From contig NZ_AVHW01000040.1 in NCBI RefSeq assembly GCF_000449425.2, positions 1 to 64,000 of the forward strand: DNA of 64,000 nucleotides, in the 5' to 3' direction. The first letter of the stretch is position 1. Every line of letters starts with the position of its first letter. Positions 8,263 to 18,233 of this stretch are shown here, one piece after another. Under the pieces are notes generated by a model. The model was not told where the DNA came from and did no database searches. It was given only the letters and a program-made list of their open reading frames with translations. A program made the position numbers and the translations under genes. The stretch comes from Clostridioides difficile CD160 (lineage in GTDB: Bacteria > Bacillota > Clostridia > Peptostreptococcales > Peptostreptococcaceae).

Positions 8263-10494
8263 CTAAGCCATTTTACCGTGGAATGTTCTGTTTATAACAT
8301 CTAATTGTTGCTCTTTTGTTAATTTTATGAAGTTAACAGCATATCCAGATACTCTTATAGTTAACTGTGGATATTCTTCTGGATGTTCCATAGCATCTTC
8401 TAAAGTAGCTCTATCAAATACATTTACATTTAAGTGATGAGCATTTTGAGAGAAGTATCCATCCATCATTGCAGAAAGATTGTTTATTCTTTCATTCATA
8501 TCTTTTCCTAAAGCAGCTGGTACTATAGAGAAAGTATTAGATATACCGTCTTGAGCATGCTCATATGGCAATTTAGCAACTGAAGATAATGAAGCTAAGG
8601 CACCATTAGTATCTCTACCATGCATTGGGTTAGCACCAGGAGCAAATGGAGCACCAGCTCTTCTACCATCTGGTGTATTACCAGTTTTCTTACCATAAAC
8701 AACATTTGAAGTTATTGTAAGTATAGATTGAGTTGGATAAGAATTTCTATAAGTTTTATTTTTTCTTATTTTGTTCATAAAGCTTTCAACTAACTCTACA
8801 GCTATACTATCAACTCTGTCATCATTGTTTCCGTATTTTGGATAATCTCCTTCTATTTCAAAATCAACAGCTATTCCTTGCTCATTTCTAATAGTTTTAA
8901 CTTTAGCATGTTTTATAGCAGATAATGAGTCTGCACAAACTGATAATCCAGCCATACCACAAGCCATAGTTCTAAATATATCTCTATCATGTAATGCCAT
9001 TTCTAATGCTTCATAAGAATATTTATCATGCATGTAGTGTATTACATTTAAAGTATTTACATATAATGTTGCTAACCAATCAGTGAATGGTTCAAATTTA
9101 CTTATAACTTCATCATAATCTAAGTACTCAGAAGTTATAGGCTCAAATCTTGGTCCAACTTGAGCACCAGATTTCTCATCTATACCACCATTTATAGCAT
9201 ATAATAAAGTTTTTGCTAAGTTAACTCTAGCTCCAAAGAACTGCATTTGTTTACCAATTTTCATTGCAGATACACAACAAGCTATACCATAGTCATCTCC
9301 CCAGTATGCTCTCATTAAGTCATCATTTTCATACTGTACTGAACTTGTATCTATAGATACTTTAGAACAGAAATCTTTGAATCCTTGAGGCAACTTAGTT
9401 GACCATAGAACTGTTAAGTTTGGTTCTGGAGATGGTCCTAATGTATATAGAGTATTTAACATTCTAAATGAGTTTTTAGTAACTAATGTTCTACCATCTA
9501 TTCCCATACCTCCTATACACTCAGTTACCCAAGTTGGGTCTCCAGAGAATAGATTATTGTAATCAGGAGTTCTTAGGAATTTAACCATTCTTAATTTCAT
9601 AACAAAATGGTCCATATATTCTTGTAATTCTTCTTCTGTTACTATTCCAGCTTTTAAGTCTCTTTCAAAATATATATCTAAGAAAGTAGATGTTCTACCT
9701 AAAGACATTGCAGCACCATTTTGGTCTTTAACAGCACCTAAATAACCAAAGTATAACCATTGTACAGCTTCTTTTGAGTTAGTCGCTGGTTTTGATATAT
9801 CAAATCCATAAGACTGAGCCATCTTTTTAAGTTCATTTAAAGCTGATATTTGCTCAGTTATTTCTTCTCTTAGTCTGATAACTTCCTCATCCATGCAAGA
9901 AACTTCTAATGATTCCTTTTGCTTATTTTTATCTTCTATTAAGGCATCAATACCGTATAAAGCAACTCTTCTATAGTCACCAATTATTCTACCTCTACCA
10001 TAAGCATCTGGAAGACCTGTTATTATACCAGATTTTCTAGCAGCTCTCATTTCTGGAGTGTAAACATCAAAAACTCCTTGATTGTGTGTTTTTCTGTATT
10101 TAGTGAATATATCTTTTATTTCTGGGTCTAATTCATATCCAAAAGCATCGCATGAATTCTCAACCATTTTTATACCACCATATGGCATAACAGCTCTTTT
10201 TAAAGGGGCATCCGTTTGTAACCCAACTATTGTTTCTAATCCTTTATCTAAATATCCTGGAGCATATGCTGCTATTCCAGAAACAGTTTTTGTATCAACA
10301 TCTAAAGTACCACCATTTTCTCTTTCTTTTTTAAATAAAACCATTGCTTTATCCCATAGCTTTTTAGTGTTTTCAGTAGCGCCAGCTAAGAAAGAGTCAT
10401 TTCCTTCATATGGAGAATAGTTTAATTGTATAAACTCTCTAACATTTACTTCTTTAGTCCATCTTCCTGTTTTAAATCCTTGCCATGCATTCAT
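8263..10494 (-). CDS. pflB: Formate acetyltransferase (pyruvate formate-lyase)
   Basis: 743-residue glycyl-radical enzyme converting pyruvate and CoA to acetyl-CoA and formate. It has the tandem catalytic cysteines in [12 protein letters not shown], and the glycine radical site RVSGYAVNF with G717 lying 26 residues from the C-terminus, as in the E. coli enzyme. This CC pair and the full-length match mark a true pyruvate lyase rather than a glycerol or choline glycyl-radical enzyme. The start ATG has GGAGGAAATA just upstream. It is paired with its activase downstream. C. difficile annotations sometimes use other pfl letters for this locus. Confidence 0.95.
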   Translation of the reverse strand: MNAWQGFKTGRWTKEVNVREFIQLNYSPYEGNDSFLAGATENTKKLWDKAMVLFKKERENGGTLDVDTKTVSGIAAYAPGYLDKGLETIVGLQTDAPLKRAVMPYGGIKMVENSCDAFGYELDPEIKDIFTKYRKTHNQGVFDVYTPEMRAARKSGIITGLPDAYGRGRIIGDYRRVALYGIDALIEDKNKQKESLEVSCMDEEVIRLREEITEQISALNELKKMAQSYGFDISKPATNSKEAVQWLYFGYLGAVKDQNGAAMSLGRTSTFLDIYFERDLKAGIVTEEELQEYMDHFVMKLRMVKFLRTPDYNNLFSGDPTWVTECIGGMGIDGRTLVTKNSFRMLNTLYTLGPSPEPNLTVLWSTKLPQGFKDFCSKVSIDTSSVQYENDDLMRAYWGDDYGIACCVSAMKIGKQMQFFGARVNLAKTLLYAINGGIDEKSGAQVGPRFEPITSEYLDYDEVISKFEPFTDWLATLYVNTLNVIHYMHDKYSYEALEMALHDRDIFRTMACGMAGLSVCADSLSAIKHAKVKTIRNEQGIAVDFEIEGDYPKYGNNDDRVDSIAVELVESFMNKIRKNKTYRNSYPTQSILTITSNVVYGKKTGNTPDGRRAGAPFAPGANPMHGRDTNGALASLSSVAKLPYEHAQDGISNTFSIVPAALGKDMNERINNLSAMMDGYFSQNAHHLNVNVFDRATLEDAMEHPEEYPQLTIRVSGYAVNFIKLTKEQQLDVINRTFHGKMA

Positions 10495-10567
10495 TAAGTA
10501 TTTCCTCCTTAGATTTAAATGATAAATAATACTATTAAAATTAATTTTTATATACTTAATTTATTTT

Positions 10568-10640
10568 ATATATTTTTTAAAAAATATATTTTCTAATATA
10601 ATAATAACATATTATACGTATCCTGTATACACAAAAAAAT
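10568..10640 (-). promoter_or_regulatory. Promoter/leader region of pflB with an AT-only palindrome
   Basis: Bases 10495-10853 separate divergent pflB and the exchanger gene. On the minus strand a TATAAT lies at 10616-10611 (seen as ATTATA on the plus strand). A perfect 22-bp palindrome of ATATATTTTTT against its complement covers 10568-10589, which would fall just downstream of the predicted start of transcription. I see a lone TTAACAA at about 10739 that resembles half of a Rex box, but no complete Rex or Cre site. Confidence 0.4.
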
Positions 10641-10853
10641 AAAAATTGTCGTTTTAAAGTATAAAACAAATTATATGTTATTAATGTGATGAAATTATAC
10701 CCATATATAAATAAAATGAAACAGATAAATGACTAATTAACAATAATATATTTTTCCAATTCCAAATTCGAAATAAATAAATTTTATTATGAAAAAAAGA
10801 AAAGCATACATCTTCACAATTTGAATATTTATTTAATAGGGGGAGGTGATACA

Positions 10854-11846
10854 TTGTTTATCACAGTGATATTATTTTTAGTAGGTTTCCTATTAATTAC
10901 TAAAGGCGCAGATATCTTTATAAATTGTACTGTAGAGATAGGTAGAAAAACGAACATATCAGAAATTATACTTGGAGCAACTATTGTTAGTTTTGCAACA
11001 ACATTACCTGAGTTTACAGTATCTTTACTTGCTTCTATTGATGGCCATACTACAATGAGTTTAGGAAATGCAGTTGGTTCTATAATATGTAATACAGGAT
11101 TAGCATTAGGATTGGTTGTTTTTATAAGTCCATATAATGTAGATAAAAAAATGTTTTTTTCTAAGTCTTTACTATTAATAGTATCTGTAATAGTTTTAAT
11201 TTTATTGGGGTTAGATGGAGTTATAACAAGAGGTGATTCGTTATTACTTATAATAATATTAATCTTTTATATGGTTAATAATTATAGAAGTGTAGTTGGA
11301 AAATCTACTAAAAATAGAAATATTAAAAATAATACTATTAAAGATATACCTGCTAAAAAGAGTAAGAATTTTAGAGGTTTTTCTGTAGCAGAAATTGTAA
11401 AAATACTATTAGTTTTTGCTACTGGTTTGATAATGATGATAATTGGTTCACAAATACTTATAGAGAGTGGAGTAAGAATAGCTAGTTTTTTAAATATACC
11501 TCAAGGTATAGTAAGTTTAACTATAATAGCACTTGGAACTTCTCTGCCAGAGATAGTTTCATCAATTACTGCTATAAGAAAAAATCATCATGAAATATCA
11601 GTAGGAAATATTTTAGGTGCAAACATATTGAACATAGTATCAGTAATAGCTGTATCAGCAATACCAAATAACATACCAATATTATCTCAAAATAGGCAGT
11701 TGGATATACCATTTATGATATTGTTATTATTAATAGTAATAGTACCAACGCTTAAATCAAACAGACTTAGTAGAATACAAGGGATATTGATGTTATTTAC
11801 ATATTTTCTATACATATCAATTTTGTATTTCATGTATATTATTTAA
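10854..11846 (+). CDS. Cation/Ca2+ exchanger family membrane protein (CaCA, YrbG-like)
   Basis: 330-residue integral membrane protein with about ten helices and the two inverted CaCA repeats. Repeat 1 contains GATIVSFATTLPEFTVSL and GNAVGSIICNTGLALG. Repeat 2 contains IALGTSLPEIVSSITA and GNILGANILNIVSV. The paired acidic residues in the LPE motifs are the ion-binding ones. An in-frame TTG at 10821 is possible, but TTG at 10854 has GGAGGTG at ideal spacing and starts directly at the first helix. It probably exchanges Na+ or H+ for Ca2+ or a related cation. It stands alone between pfl and the helicase. Confidence 0.88.
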   Translation: MFITVILFLVGFLLITKGADIFINCTVEIGRKTNISEIILGATIVSFATTLPEFTVSLLASIDGHTTMSLGNAVGSIICNTGLALGLVVFISPYNVDKKMFFSKSLLLIVSVIVLILLGLDGVITRGDSLLLIIILIFYMVNNYRSVVGKSTKNRNIKNNTIKDIPAKKSKNFRGFSVAEIVKILLVFATGLIMMIIGSQILIESGVRIASFLNIPQGIVSLTIIALGTSLPEIVSSITAIRKNHHEISVGNILGANILNIVSVIAVSAIPNNIPILSQNRQLDIPFMILLLLIVIVPTLKSNRLSRIQGILMLFTYFLYISILYFMYII

Positions 11847-11936
11847 TAATACTGTTAAAAATATTAATTGCAGAATATCCTAAAAAAGTATATAATGGAT
11901 AGGTTAAGATTAATTGATAACGGAGAGGAATAATAT

Positions 11937-13559
11937 ATGAATATAACAAAGTTTGAAGATTTACCAATAAGTGAAGGAATAAAAAAAGCTATAGCTGAAA
12001 TGGGGTTTGAAGAGCCATCTCCTATACAAGCACAGTCTATACCTGCGATTTTGTCAGGTAAAGACGTTATAGGACAAGCACAAACTGGTACGGGGAAAAC
12101 AGCAGCTTTTAGTATACCTATACTAGAAACAATAGACCCAAATAATAGAAGTTTACAAGCTGTAGTACTTTGTCCAACAAGAGAGCTTGCAATACAAGTA
12201 TCGACAGAAATAAGAAAACTAGCTAAATATTCGCACGGAATAAAGACATTACCTATATATGGTGGACAACCAATAGATAGACAAATAAAATCTCTAAAGA
12301 GTGGAGTACAAGTTGTAATAGGTACACCAGGACGTACAATAGACCATATCAATCGTAAAACATTAAAGATGGATAATGTAAAAATGATTATATTAGATGA
12401 AGCAGATGAAATGCTAGATATGGGATTTAGAGAAGATATAGAAATGATTTTAAGTAAGATTCCAGAAGAAAGACAAACAACTTTCTTTTCAGCTACTATG
12501 CCAAGAGGAATTTTGGAATTAACTAAGAGATATCAAAAAGACCCAGAACACATAAAAGTTGTTAGAAAAGAACTTACAGTTTCAAATACAAAACAATACT
12601 ATATAGAAACTAGGTCATCAAATAAATTAGAAGTATTATGTAGATTAGTTGATGTATATGACCCTAAATTATCTGTTGTTTTCTGTAACACTAAGAGAAA
12701 AGCAGATGAATTAGTAGGAGATTTACAAGCAAGAGGATATTTTGCAGATGCATTACATGGAGATTTGAAGCAGACTCAAAGAGATATAGTAATGGATAAG
12801 TTTAGAAATGGTACAATAGATATACTTGTTGCTACTGATGTTGCAGCTAGAGGTATAGATGTTGATGATGTTGAATGTGTATTCAATTATGATTTACCAC
12901 AAGATGAAGAGTACTATGTTCATAGAATTGGTAGAACTGGTCGTGCTGGTAGAGAAGGTATGTCATTTACTTTTGTATTTGGAAAAGAAATGAGAAAGAT
13001 GAAAGATATAGAAAGATATACTAAATCTAAATTGATAAAACATAACATACCAACAATAACTGATGTTGAAGAGAAAAAAGTAGGTACTTTCTTTGCACAA
13101 GTTAAACAAACTATCGAAGAAGGACATTTAACTAAACAGCTACAATGGTTAGAAAGCTTCTGTAATGATGAAGACTATGCAATGGTTGATATAGCTGCTG
13201 CACTTGTTAAGTTATCTCTAGGTGAAGAAATGAAGGAAGAAATAATAGAAGAAAAACCTAGAAGAGAGCGTGGAGAACGCGGAGATAGAAAAGGTGGTAC
13301 TGGAGCTAAAGATGGTATGATTAGATTATTTATCAATATTGGTAGAAATCAAAGAGTACAAGCTAAGGATATAGTTGGTGCTATAGCTGGAGAAGTTGGA
13401 ATACCAGGTAAAGTAGTAGGAACTATAGATATATATGATAAGTATACTTTTGTTGAAATACCTAAAAAAGATGCTAAGACAGTAATTGAAAAGATGAAAG
13501 ATATTAAGATAAAAGGTAATAAGATTAATATAGAAAAAGCAAATAAAAAGAAAAAATAA
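11937..13559 (+). CDS. DEAD-box ATP-dependent RNA helicase with DbpA-type RNA-binding domain
   Basis: 540-residue RNA helicase. Motifs seen are Q motif (PSPIQAQSIP), Walker A AQTGTGKT at 48-55, PTRELAIQ, GTPGR, DEAD at about 153-156, SAT, and HRIGRTGRAGREG. After a charged RGERGDRKGG linker (about 435-455), the last 80 residues (IRLFINIGRNQRVQAKDIVGAI...) resemble the DbpA/YxiN C-terminal RRM that binds 23S rRNA helix 92. A role in ribosome assembly or cold-shock RNA remodelling is expected. DeaD, CshA and DbpA are all used as names for such proteins, so I give no symbol. Ribosome site GGAGAGG precedes ATG. Confidence 0.92.
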   Translation: MNITKFEDLPISEGIKKAIAEMGFEEPSPIQAQSIPAILSGKDVIGQAQTGTGKTAAFSIPILETIDPNNRSLQAVVLCPTRELAIQVSTEIRKLAKYSHGIKTLPIYGGQPIDRQIKSLKSGVQVVIGTPGRTIDHINRKTLKMDNVKMIILDEADEMLDMGFREDIEMILSKIPEERQTTFFSATMPRGILELTKRYQKDPEHIKVVRKELTVSNTKQYYIETRSSNKLEVLCRLVDVYDPKLSVVFCNTKRKADELVGDLQARGYFADALHGDLKQTQRDIVMDKFRNGTIDILVATDVAARGIDVDDVECVFNYDLPQDEEYYVHRIGRTGRAGREGMSFTFVFGKEMRKMKDIERYTKSKLIKHNIPTITDVEEKKVGTFFAQVKQTIEEGHLTKQLQWLESFCNDEDYAMVDIAAALVKLSLGEEMKEEIIEEKPRRERGERGDRKGGTGAKDGMIRLFINIGRNQRVQAKDIVGAIAGEVGIPGKVVGTIDIYDKYTFVEIPKKDAKTVIEKMKDIKIKGNKINIEKANKKKK

Positions 13560-13615
13560 TTTATAGCATGTAAAAATATAATTAGAAAATATATAAAATA
13601 ATATATTGAATATTT

Positions 13616-13684
13616 AAAAAGCCTAATGTGTTTTCAAAACAGATGTGTGGAATCTGTGATAGTTAACAACATAAGGCTTTTATT
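13616..13684 (+). terminator. Terminator after the helicase gene with a nested hairpin
   Basis: An outer imperfect stem (AAAAAGCCTAATGTG against CAACATAAGGCTTTT) ends in a T-rich tract. Its long loop holds a second small stem, ACAGAT (13639-13644) against ATCTGT (13652-13657). This is a larger terminator than usual and might be the 3' end of a small RNA. Confidence 0.65.
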
Positions 13685-13820
13685 GTTTTATATAATATTA
13701 TTGTGAGGAACATTTTAAAATTAATTTATGACTTAACTTAATAGATATAAGAAAAAAATAAAATCTATAAGAAAATAAAAATTGATATATGATTTTCATT
13801 TGAGAATGAGATTTAACATG

Positions 13821-13896
13821 TTAATATACACTTTTCCAGAGTGTTGTGAAAAAATGTATATTAGTTCCTCTTTTTCAAATCTTATTTGAAAAAGAG
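13821..13896 (+). promoter_or_regulatory. Two inverted repeats ahead of the sorbitol regulator gene
   Basis: The first repeat (about 13823-13862) has outer arms AATATACA and TGTATATT with inner CTTTTC/GAAAA pairing. The second (13868-13896) is a perfect 13-bp stem, CTCTTTTTCAAAT against ATTTGAAAAAGAG, with loop CTT. Neither is followed by a T run. Just upstream, TCATTTGAGAATGAGA (about 13796-13811) is loosely Fur-box-like. The elements lie 65-140 bases before the regulator ATG and are likely operator or leader structures of the sorbitol operon. The rest of 13690-13820 is plain AT-rich DNA. Confidence 0.5.
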
Positions 13897-13961
13897 AATA
13901 TTAATTATCTATATGGTTTAGATTATAATAAAAAATGTAAGATAACAAAGGGGAGAAAAAG

Positions 13962-15947
13962 ATGTCAATGACTTATATGGACCCTAGGGTTTTTTTGATT
14001 TTGGAAATGGTGTTGGAAGAAGATACAAATACTCTAGAACAGTTTTCAAATGTTATAGGTGTTAGTACTAGGACTATCAGAAATTATATAAACCAGATTA
14101 ATCGAGAACTAAAAGATGGCATTGCTAAAATAGTTAAAAATGAAAAAGGTACATATAGTATAAGAATTGAAGATGAAAGTAAATTAATTGAAATTGTAAA
14201 TTTCAATAGAGGAAAGGCATCAAATTTTATAAATTTAAATTCACCTGAAGAAAGAATAAATTATGTTCTTGATATTTTAACTATGACTAACAATCCAATT
14301 ACTATAGATGACTTGGCTGAAGAGATATGTATAGGGAGAACAACATTAATAAAGGATTTAAAAAAGGCAGATAAGATTTTAGCTGAGTACGATTTGGAGC
14401 TAAAAAGAAAGCCCAATATAGGAATGATTTTAGTTGGCGAAGAAATGGATATAAGGTTGCTAGTCCTTGATAGGTTATATGAAAATTATATTGATATACT
14501 GGAAAACGTTAATCACATAAGTGTTATTAAAGATAGTGATATTGAATGTCTTAGAGATGGATTAAAAAATTTATTTAATCAAGAAGAACTCTATATAACA
14601 GAGCAGGTCTTAAAGGATGTTGAAAGATACATAATAATATCTGTATTAAGAAATCTAAATGGATATAAATTTGAAAAGATAGATAAGAGGTTTGAAGTCA
14701 TAAGATGTTCAGATGAATATATTTTAGGATTAAAACTTAAATCTTTGTTGGAAAATATATTTAATATAGTTTTAAATGAAAAAGAAACCATATTTTTAAC
14801 AATGCCATTAATAGGCAGAAAAGCTCCTAGTACAAAGTTAGCACTTAGCAGCATAAAGATAAATGATAGTGTAAAAGAAGTTGTAGATGAAGTAACTAGT
14901 TTTCTATTGGAGACATCTGGAATTGATTTTAAAGAAGATAAGAAGCTCATAGAAAATTTAGAATATCATTTGTATTTTGCACTTAATAGAATGAGATTTA
15001 ACATACGAGTAAAAAATCCATTATTGCAAGAAATAAAGGAAAGATATACATTTCCATATAGTGTTGCAAAGATAGCTGCAATGATAATTGAAGAAAAGTT
15101 TGATTTAAAGATATGTGACCATGAAATAGGATACATAGCATTACACTTTGGAAGTTATTTTGAAAAAAATTCAAGGAAAATTTTGAATGTAAACAGAGTA
15201 GCTGTTGTTTGTGGTACAGGTCTTGGAACTGCACAACTCATTAGGATAAAAATAGGAAAAATTCTTGGAGAAAGTGTTGAAGTAAATACCTTTTCTGATA
15301 TAGAAGCTAAATCCAATCTGGAGTTATTAAAGTACTATGACCTAGTATTTACAACAGTAGATTTTAAGACGGACTTAAATGTTCCAATTTTCAGAGTAAA
15401 TGCCTTATTTAATGAAGAAAGTATAAAAAAAGAAATAGAGAATGCCATACTCTTGAAAAATAGTATAAATCTTAAATCTATAAAGCATATTGAAAAGAAC
15501 ATTCCTTTTATAGGTAAGTTAGTTGAAGAAGATAAGTTTTTTATACTGAATAAGGACACATTTATGGAAAATTTAGAAGGAATGTTAGTAAAGCTAGTAC
15601 ATAAAGGAATTATTGATTTGGAGTTTAAGGAAAATGTATTAAAAAGAGAAAAGAAGTCTTCTACAGCATTAGATAATTACATAGCATTACCTCATTCAGT
15701 TAGTTCTAATGGAGAAAATCTTTATCTGGCATTTGGTATATTAGAAAAGCCAGTAGTTTGGGATACAAAGGAAATTAGAATAATAATATTAATGATAATT
15801 CCAGATAGGAATGTAGAAAGTACAGATTTGATAATAAAAAGTTATGAAGAGGTACTTGAAATAGGGAGAGATAAGAAAATGGTAGAAGCTCTTGCTAAAG
15901 TAAAATCATTTGATGAATTTTATAAAATAATTACTAAGAGGAGGTAA
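13962..15947 (+). CDS. PRD-containing PTS-controlled transcriptional activator of the sorbitol operon
   Basis: 661-residue BglG/MtlR-type activator. In order: an HTH of the HTH_11 type (about 8-60), a second HTH (about 90-150, PITIDDLAEEICIGRTTLIKDLKKAD), two PRD domains (about 175-400; the second contains CDHEIGYIALHFGSYFEKN), an EIIB-like domain with the loop VVCGTGLGTAQ (about 412-500), and an EIIA-like domain near the C-terminus (DNYIALPHSV). PTS components phosphorylate the PRD histidines and the EII-like domains, so activity tracks sorbitol supply and PTS flux. Its stop overlaps the ribosome site of gutM, showing one operon. It resembles GutR/MtlR regulators and has no AAA domain, so it is not a sigma-54 activator. 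Confidence 0.88.
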   Translation: MSMTYMDPRVFLILEMVLEEDTNTLEQFSNVIGVSTRTIRNYINQINRELKDGIAKIVKNEKGTYSIRIEDESKLIEIVNFNRGKASNFINLNSPEERINYVLDILTMTNNPITIDDLAEEICIGRTTLIKDLKKADKILAEYDLELKRKPNIGMILVGEEMDIRLLVLDRLYENYIDILENVNHISVIKDSDIECLRDGLKNLFNQEELYITEQVLKDVERYIIISVLRNLNGYKFEKIDKRFEVIRCSDEYILGLKLKSLLENIFNIVLNEKETIFLTMPLIGRKAPSTKLALSSIKINDSVKEVVDEVTSFLLETSGIDFKEDKKLIENLEYHLYFALNRMRFNIRVKNPLLQEIKERYTFPYSVAKIAAMIIEEKFDLKICDHEIGYIALHFGSYFEKNSRKILNVNRVAVVCGTGLGTAQLIRIKIGKILGESVEVNTFSDIEAKSNLELLKYYDLVFTTVDFKTDLNVPIFRVNALFNEESIKKEIENAILLKNSINLKSIKHIEKNIPFIGKLVEEDKFFILNKDTFMENLEGMLVKLVHKGIIDLEFKENVLKREKKSSTALDNYIALPHSVSSNGENLYLAFGILEKPVVWDTKEIRIIILMIIPDRNVESTDLIIKSYEEVLEIGRDKKMVEALAKVKSFDEFYKIITKRR

Positions 15948-15951
15948 TAAT

Positions 15952-16386
15952 ATGGACCCAGTAATTTTTATTATAGTATCACTTATTGCAGTTTATTTAT
16001 TAAACATTTTTCTTGGATACTTACAGCTTAAAGATTTTAATAAAAATTATATTGAACTAAAAAGAAGAGGTAGAGTTGCAATAGGAAGAAAAAAAGGAAG
16101 AATATCATCAGGTACAATTGTACTAATACTCATAGATGAGGATGGTGTGATTGTTGAAACTAGAAAAATGCAAGGTGTTACAGTATTAGCAAGAGTAAAA
16201 GTATTTGAAGGACTTTTAGGAAAAGACTTAGGAGACCTAAAGGAATCAGATTTAGTTGATTATAATAAACTACTTAAAAAGGCAATACTAGATGCAGTCA
16301 AACAGTACACAACATTTGAGAAAAATAGATGTGAGAACACAAATAATATTAGTACTGATGAAGAATGTAAGATGGAAGTAGTTTAA
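15952..16386 (+). CDS. gutM: Glucitol operon activator GutM
   Basis: 144-residue protein of the GutM family, which assists expression of sorbitol operons. An N-terminal membrane helix (VIFIIVSLIAVYLLNIFLGYLQL) is followed by a basic soluble domain with RRGRVAIGRKKGRISSG and VETRKMQGVTVLARVKVF, both characteristic of the family. The ribosome site AGGAGGT overlaps the stop of the activator gene. The C-terminal 25 residues (polar, two cysteines) extend beyond the 119-residue E. coli protein. The mechanism of GutM is not settled. Confidence 0.85.
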   Translation: MDPVIFIIVSLIAVYLLNIFLGYLQLKDFNKNYIELKRRGRVAIGRKKGRISSGTIVLILIDEDGVIVETRKMQGVTVLARVKVFEGLLGKDLGDLKESDLVDYNKLLKKAILDAVKQYTTFEKNRCENTNNISTDEECKMEVV

Positions 16387-16414
16387 AAATATATATTTAT
16401 AAGGAGGAGTTAAT

Positions 16415-16975
16415 ATGACACAATTTTTTCAAGTATTAGCAAGTGGTGCAGACAGTTTTATGAATTTATTTAGGGCAGGTGGTCAACAATTTGTAGGATT
16501 TGTAACAGATATAGTTCCACTTTTAGTAGCTTTATTGGTTACAATGAATGCAATTATCAACTTTATAGGTACAGATAGAGTCGAGAAGCTTGCAAAAAAA
16601 TGTTCTGCAAATATATTTACTAGATATTTAATATTACCAGTACTTGGTACATTTGTATTTGCAAATCCAATGACATTATCACTTGGAAGATTTTTACCAG
16701 AGAAGTTTAAACCTAGTTATTTTGCAGCAGCGAGTTTTTCATGCCATACAATGAATGGATTATTCCCACACATTAATCCAGGGGAGCTATTTATATATCT
16801 AGGAATTGCAAATGGTATAACAACTTTAGGATTTTCAACAGCAGATTTAGCAGTTAGATATTTGTTGGTTGGTATAATTGCAAACTTTATTAAAGGTGTG
16901 GTTACTGACTATACAACAAAATTTGTAGAGAAGCAACAAGGAATATCACTAAATTCAGATATAAATATTGGATAA
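16415..16975 (+). CDS. srlA: PTS sorbitol-specific EIIC (SrlA/GutA)
   Basis: 186-residue membrane component of the sorbitol permease, essentially the length of E. coli SrlA (187). [33 protein letters not shown] and [38 protein letters not shown] are family blocks. It works with the EIIB/EIIC and EIIA proteins encoded downstream to import sorbitol and phosphorylate it. Ribosome site AAGGAGGAG precedes ATG. Confidence 0.9.
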   Translation: MTQFFQVLASGADSFMNLFRAGGQQFVGFVTDIVPLLVALLVTMNAIINFIGTDRVEKLAKKCSANIFTRYLILPVLGTFVFANPMTLSLGRFLPEKFKPSYFAAASFSCHTMNGLFPHINPGELFIYLGIANGITTLGFSTADLAVRYLLVGIIANFIKGVVTDYTTKFVEKQQGISLNSDINIG

Positions 16976-17233
16976 TTATTTTAAGGAATAATTAAATTAT
17001 TCTAAGTGGTAAGTAAATTATCATATATAACAAGCAAACTATTTTGAGTAGTAACTGAACTAATTAAGTTAAGAAAATTACATATAAAATATAAGAAAGT
17101 TATTATCAAGTGAAAGAAAATAAATAATAGTATTAAAGAATTTAAAATAAGGGCATTAAAAAAGAAATAGATACAATTTAGATGAAGAGAATAAATAAAA
17201 TACAAAAATAGTGTATATAGGAGGAGAATTTGT
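16976..17233 (+). other. Unusually long AT-rich spacer inside the sorbitol operon
   Basis: Other gaps in this operon are 4 to about 40 bp until srlB, but this one is 258 bp. It has no open frame with a ribosome site. A short stem, AATAATTAAATTATT, is near its start. I see no terminator with a T run, so transcription can continue. It may be a degenerated sequence or a processing region. Confidence 0.5.
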
Positions 17234-17602
17234 ATGTCATTTAATAAAGTTAAAATAGTAAAAGGTTCTGGAGGATGGGGTGGACCATTGATAATAGAGC
17301 CAACAGAAAAGAAAAATAAGGTAGTGTATGTAACTGGAGGAGCAAAACCAGAAACTGCCGTAAGAATAGCTGAACTTACAGGGTGTGAATTAATAGATGG
17401 ATTTTCGCAAGGTGTCAAAGATGATGAAATAGCATGTGTAATAATAAATTGTGGTGGTACATTGAGATGTGGTATATATCCTCAAAAGAAAATACCAACT
17501 ATAAACATAATGAAAACAGGTAAAAGTGGACCATTAGCAATGTTTATAAAAGAAGATATATATGTTTCAGGGGTAAAACCAAACAATGTAGAGCAAGTAT
17601 AA
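17234..17602 (+). CDS. srlE: PTS sorbitol-specific EIIB domain protein (N-terminal half of SrlE)
   Basis: 122-residue soluble EIIB of the sorbitol PTS. The phosphocysteine is expected in NCGGTLRCGIYPQKKIPTINIM. The N-terminus FNKVKIVKGSGGWGGPLII matches the start of E. coli SrlE. In E. coli one 319-residue protein carries this domain and the membrane part; here they are separate genes (122 + 188 residues) 24 bp apart. Both ends look intact, with a ribosome site before each, so this is a natural split rather than a frameshift. Ribosome site AGGAGGAG precedes ATG. Confidence 0.88.
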   Translation: MSFNKVKIVKGSGGWGGPLIIEPTEKKNKVVYVTGGAKPETAVRIAELTGCELIDGFSQGVKDDEIACVIINCGGTLRCGIYPQKKIPTINIMKTGKSGPLAMFIKEDIYVSGVKPNNVEQV

Positions 17603-17626
17603 TTGTGGATGTAGGAGGGAAAAAAT

Positions 17627-18193
17627 ATGGCTTATGATACTAAAAAGAAGATAAGTGAACAGAGTCAAGGAATTGTCGCAAAAATAGGTATAGCACTAGG
17701 TAATGTGACAAGCACTCTTTTTCAAGCTGGTAGAGATACTATAGATACATTAATACATACTATATTGCCTTTTATGGCTTTCGTTGCCGTACTAATAGGT
17801 ATAATAAATCAATCAGGCGTAGGAAATTGGGTGGCCAACTTACTTACTCCACTAATAGGAAATGTTGGAGGGCTAGTTGTTTTATCAATAATATGTTCAT
17901 TTCCGTTGCTATCACCATTTCTTGGACCAGGAGCCGTTATAGCTCAAATAGTAGGGGTATTGGTTGGGACAGAAATAGGAAAGGGAAATATTCCACCAAG
18001 TTTAGCATTACCAGCATTGTTTGCAATAAATTCGCAGGCAGCATGTGACTTTATACCAGTAGGGCTTGGTCTTGCAGAAGCTGAACCTGATACAGTTCAA
18101 GTAGGAGTTCCATCAGTTTTATATTCTAGATTTTTAACAGGTGCGCCAACTGTTCTACTGGCATGGTTAGCAAGCTTTGGATTATATAAATAA
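17627..18193 (+). CDS. srlE: PTS sorbitol-specific EIIC domain protein (C-terminal half of SrlE)
   Basis: 188-residue membrane protein equal to the C-terminal part of E. coli SrlE. Signature blocks are [57 protein letters not shown] and [45 protein letters not shown]. It forms the sugar channel together with SrlA. It starts at ATG behind GGAGGG, 24 bp after the EIIB gene. Confidence 0.9.
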   Translation: MAYDTKKKISEQSQGIVAKIGIALGNVTSTLFQAGRDTIDTLIHTILPFMAFVAVLIGIINQSGVGNWVANLLTPLIGNVGGLVVLSIICSFPLLSPFLGPGAVIAQIVGVLVGTEIGKGNIPPSLALPALFAINSQAACDFIPVGLGLAEAEPDTVQVGVPSVLYSRFLTGAPTVLLAWLASFGLYK

Positions 18194-18233
18194 AAGAATA
18201 CTTTATAAATAATTAGAGAGAGGTTCAGTTGAT

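Noticed and set aside
10739-10745. Rex operator for pflB
   Set aside because: Only one half (TTAACAA) is present; the palindromic partner is missing.
13962-15947. Sigma-54-dependent LevR-type regulator
   Set aside because: The protein has HTH, PRD and EII domains but no AAA+ domain or GAFTGA loop.
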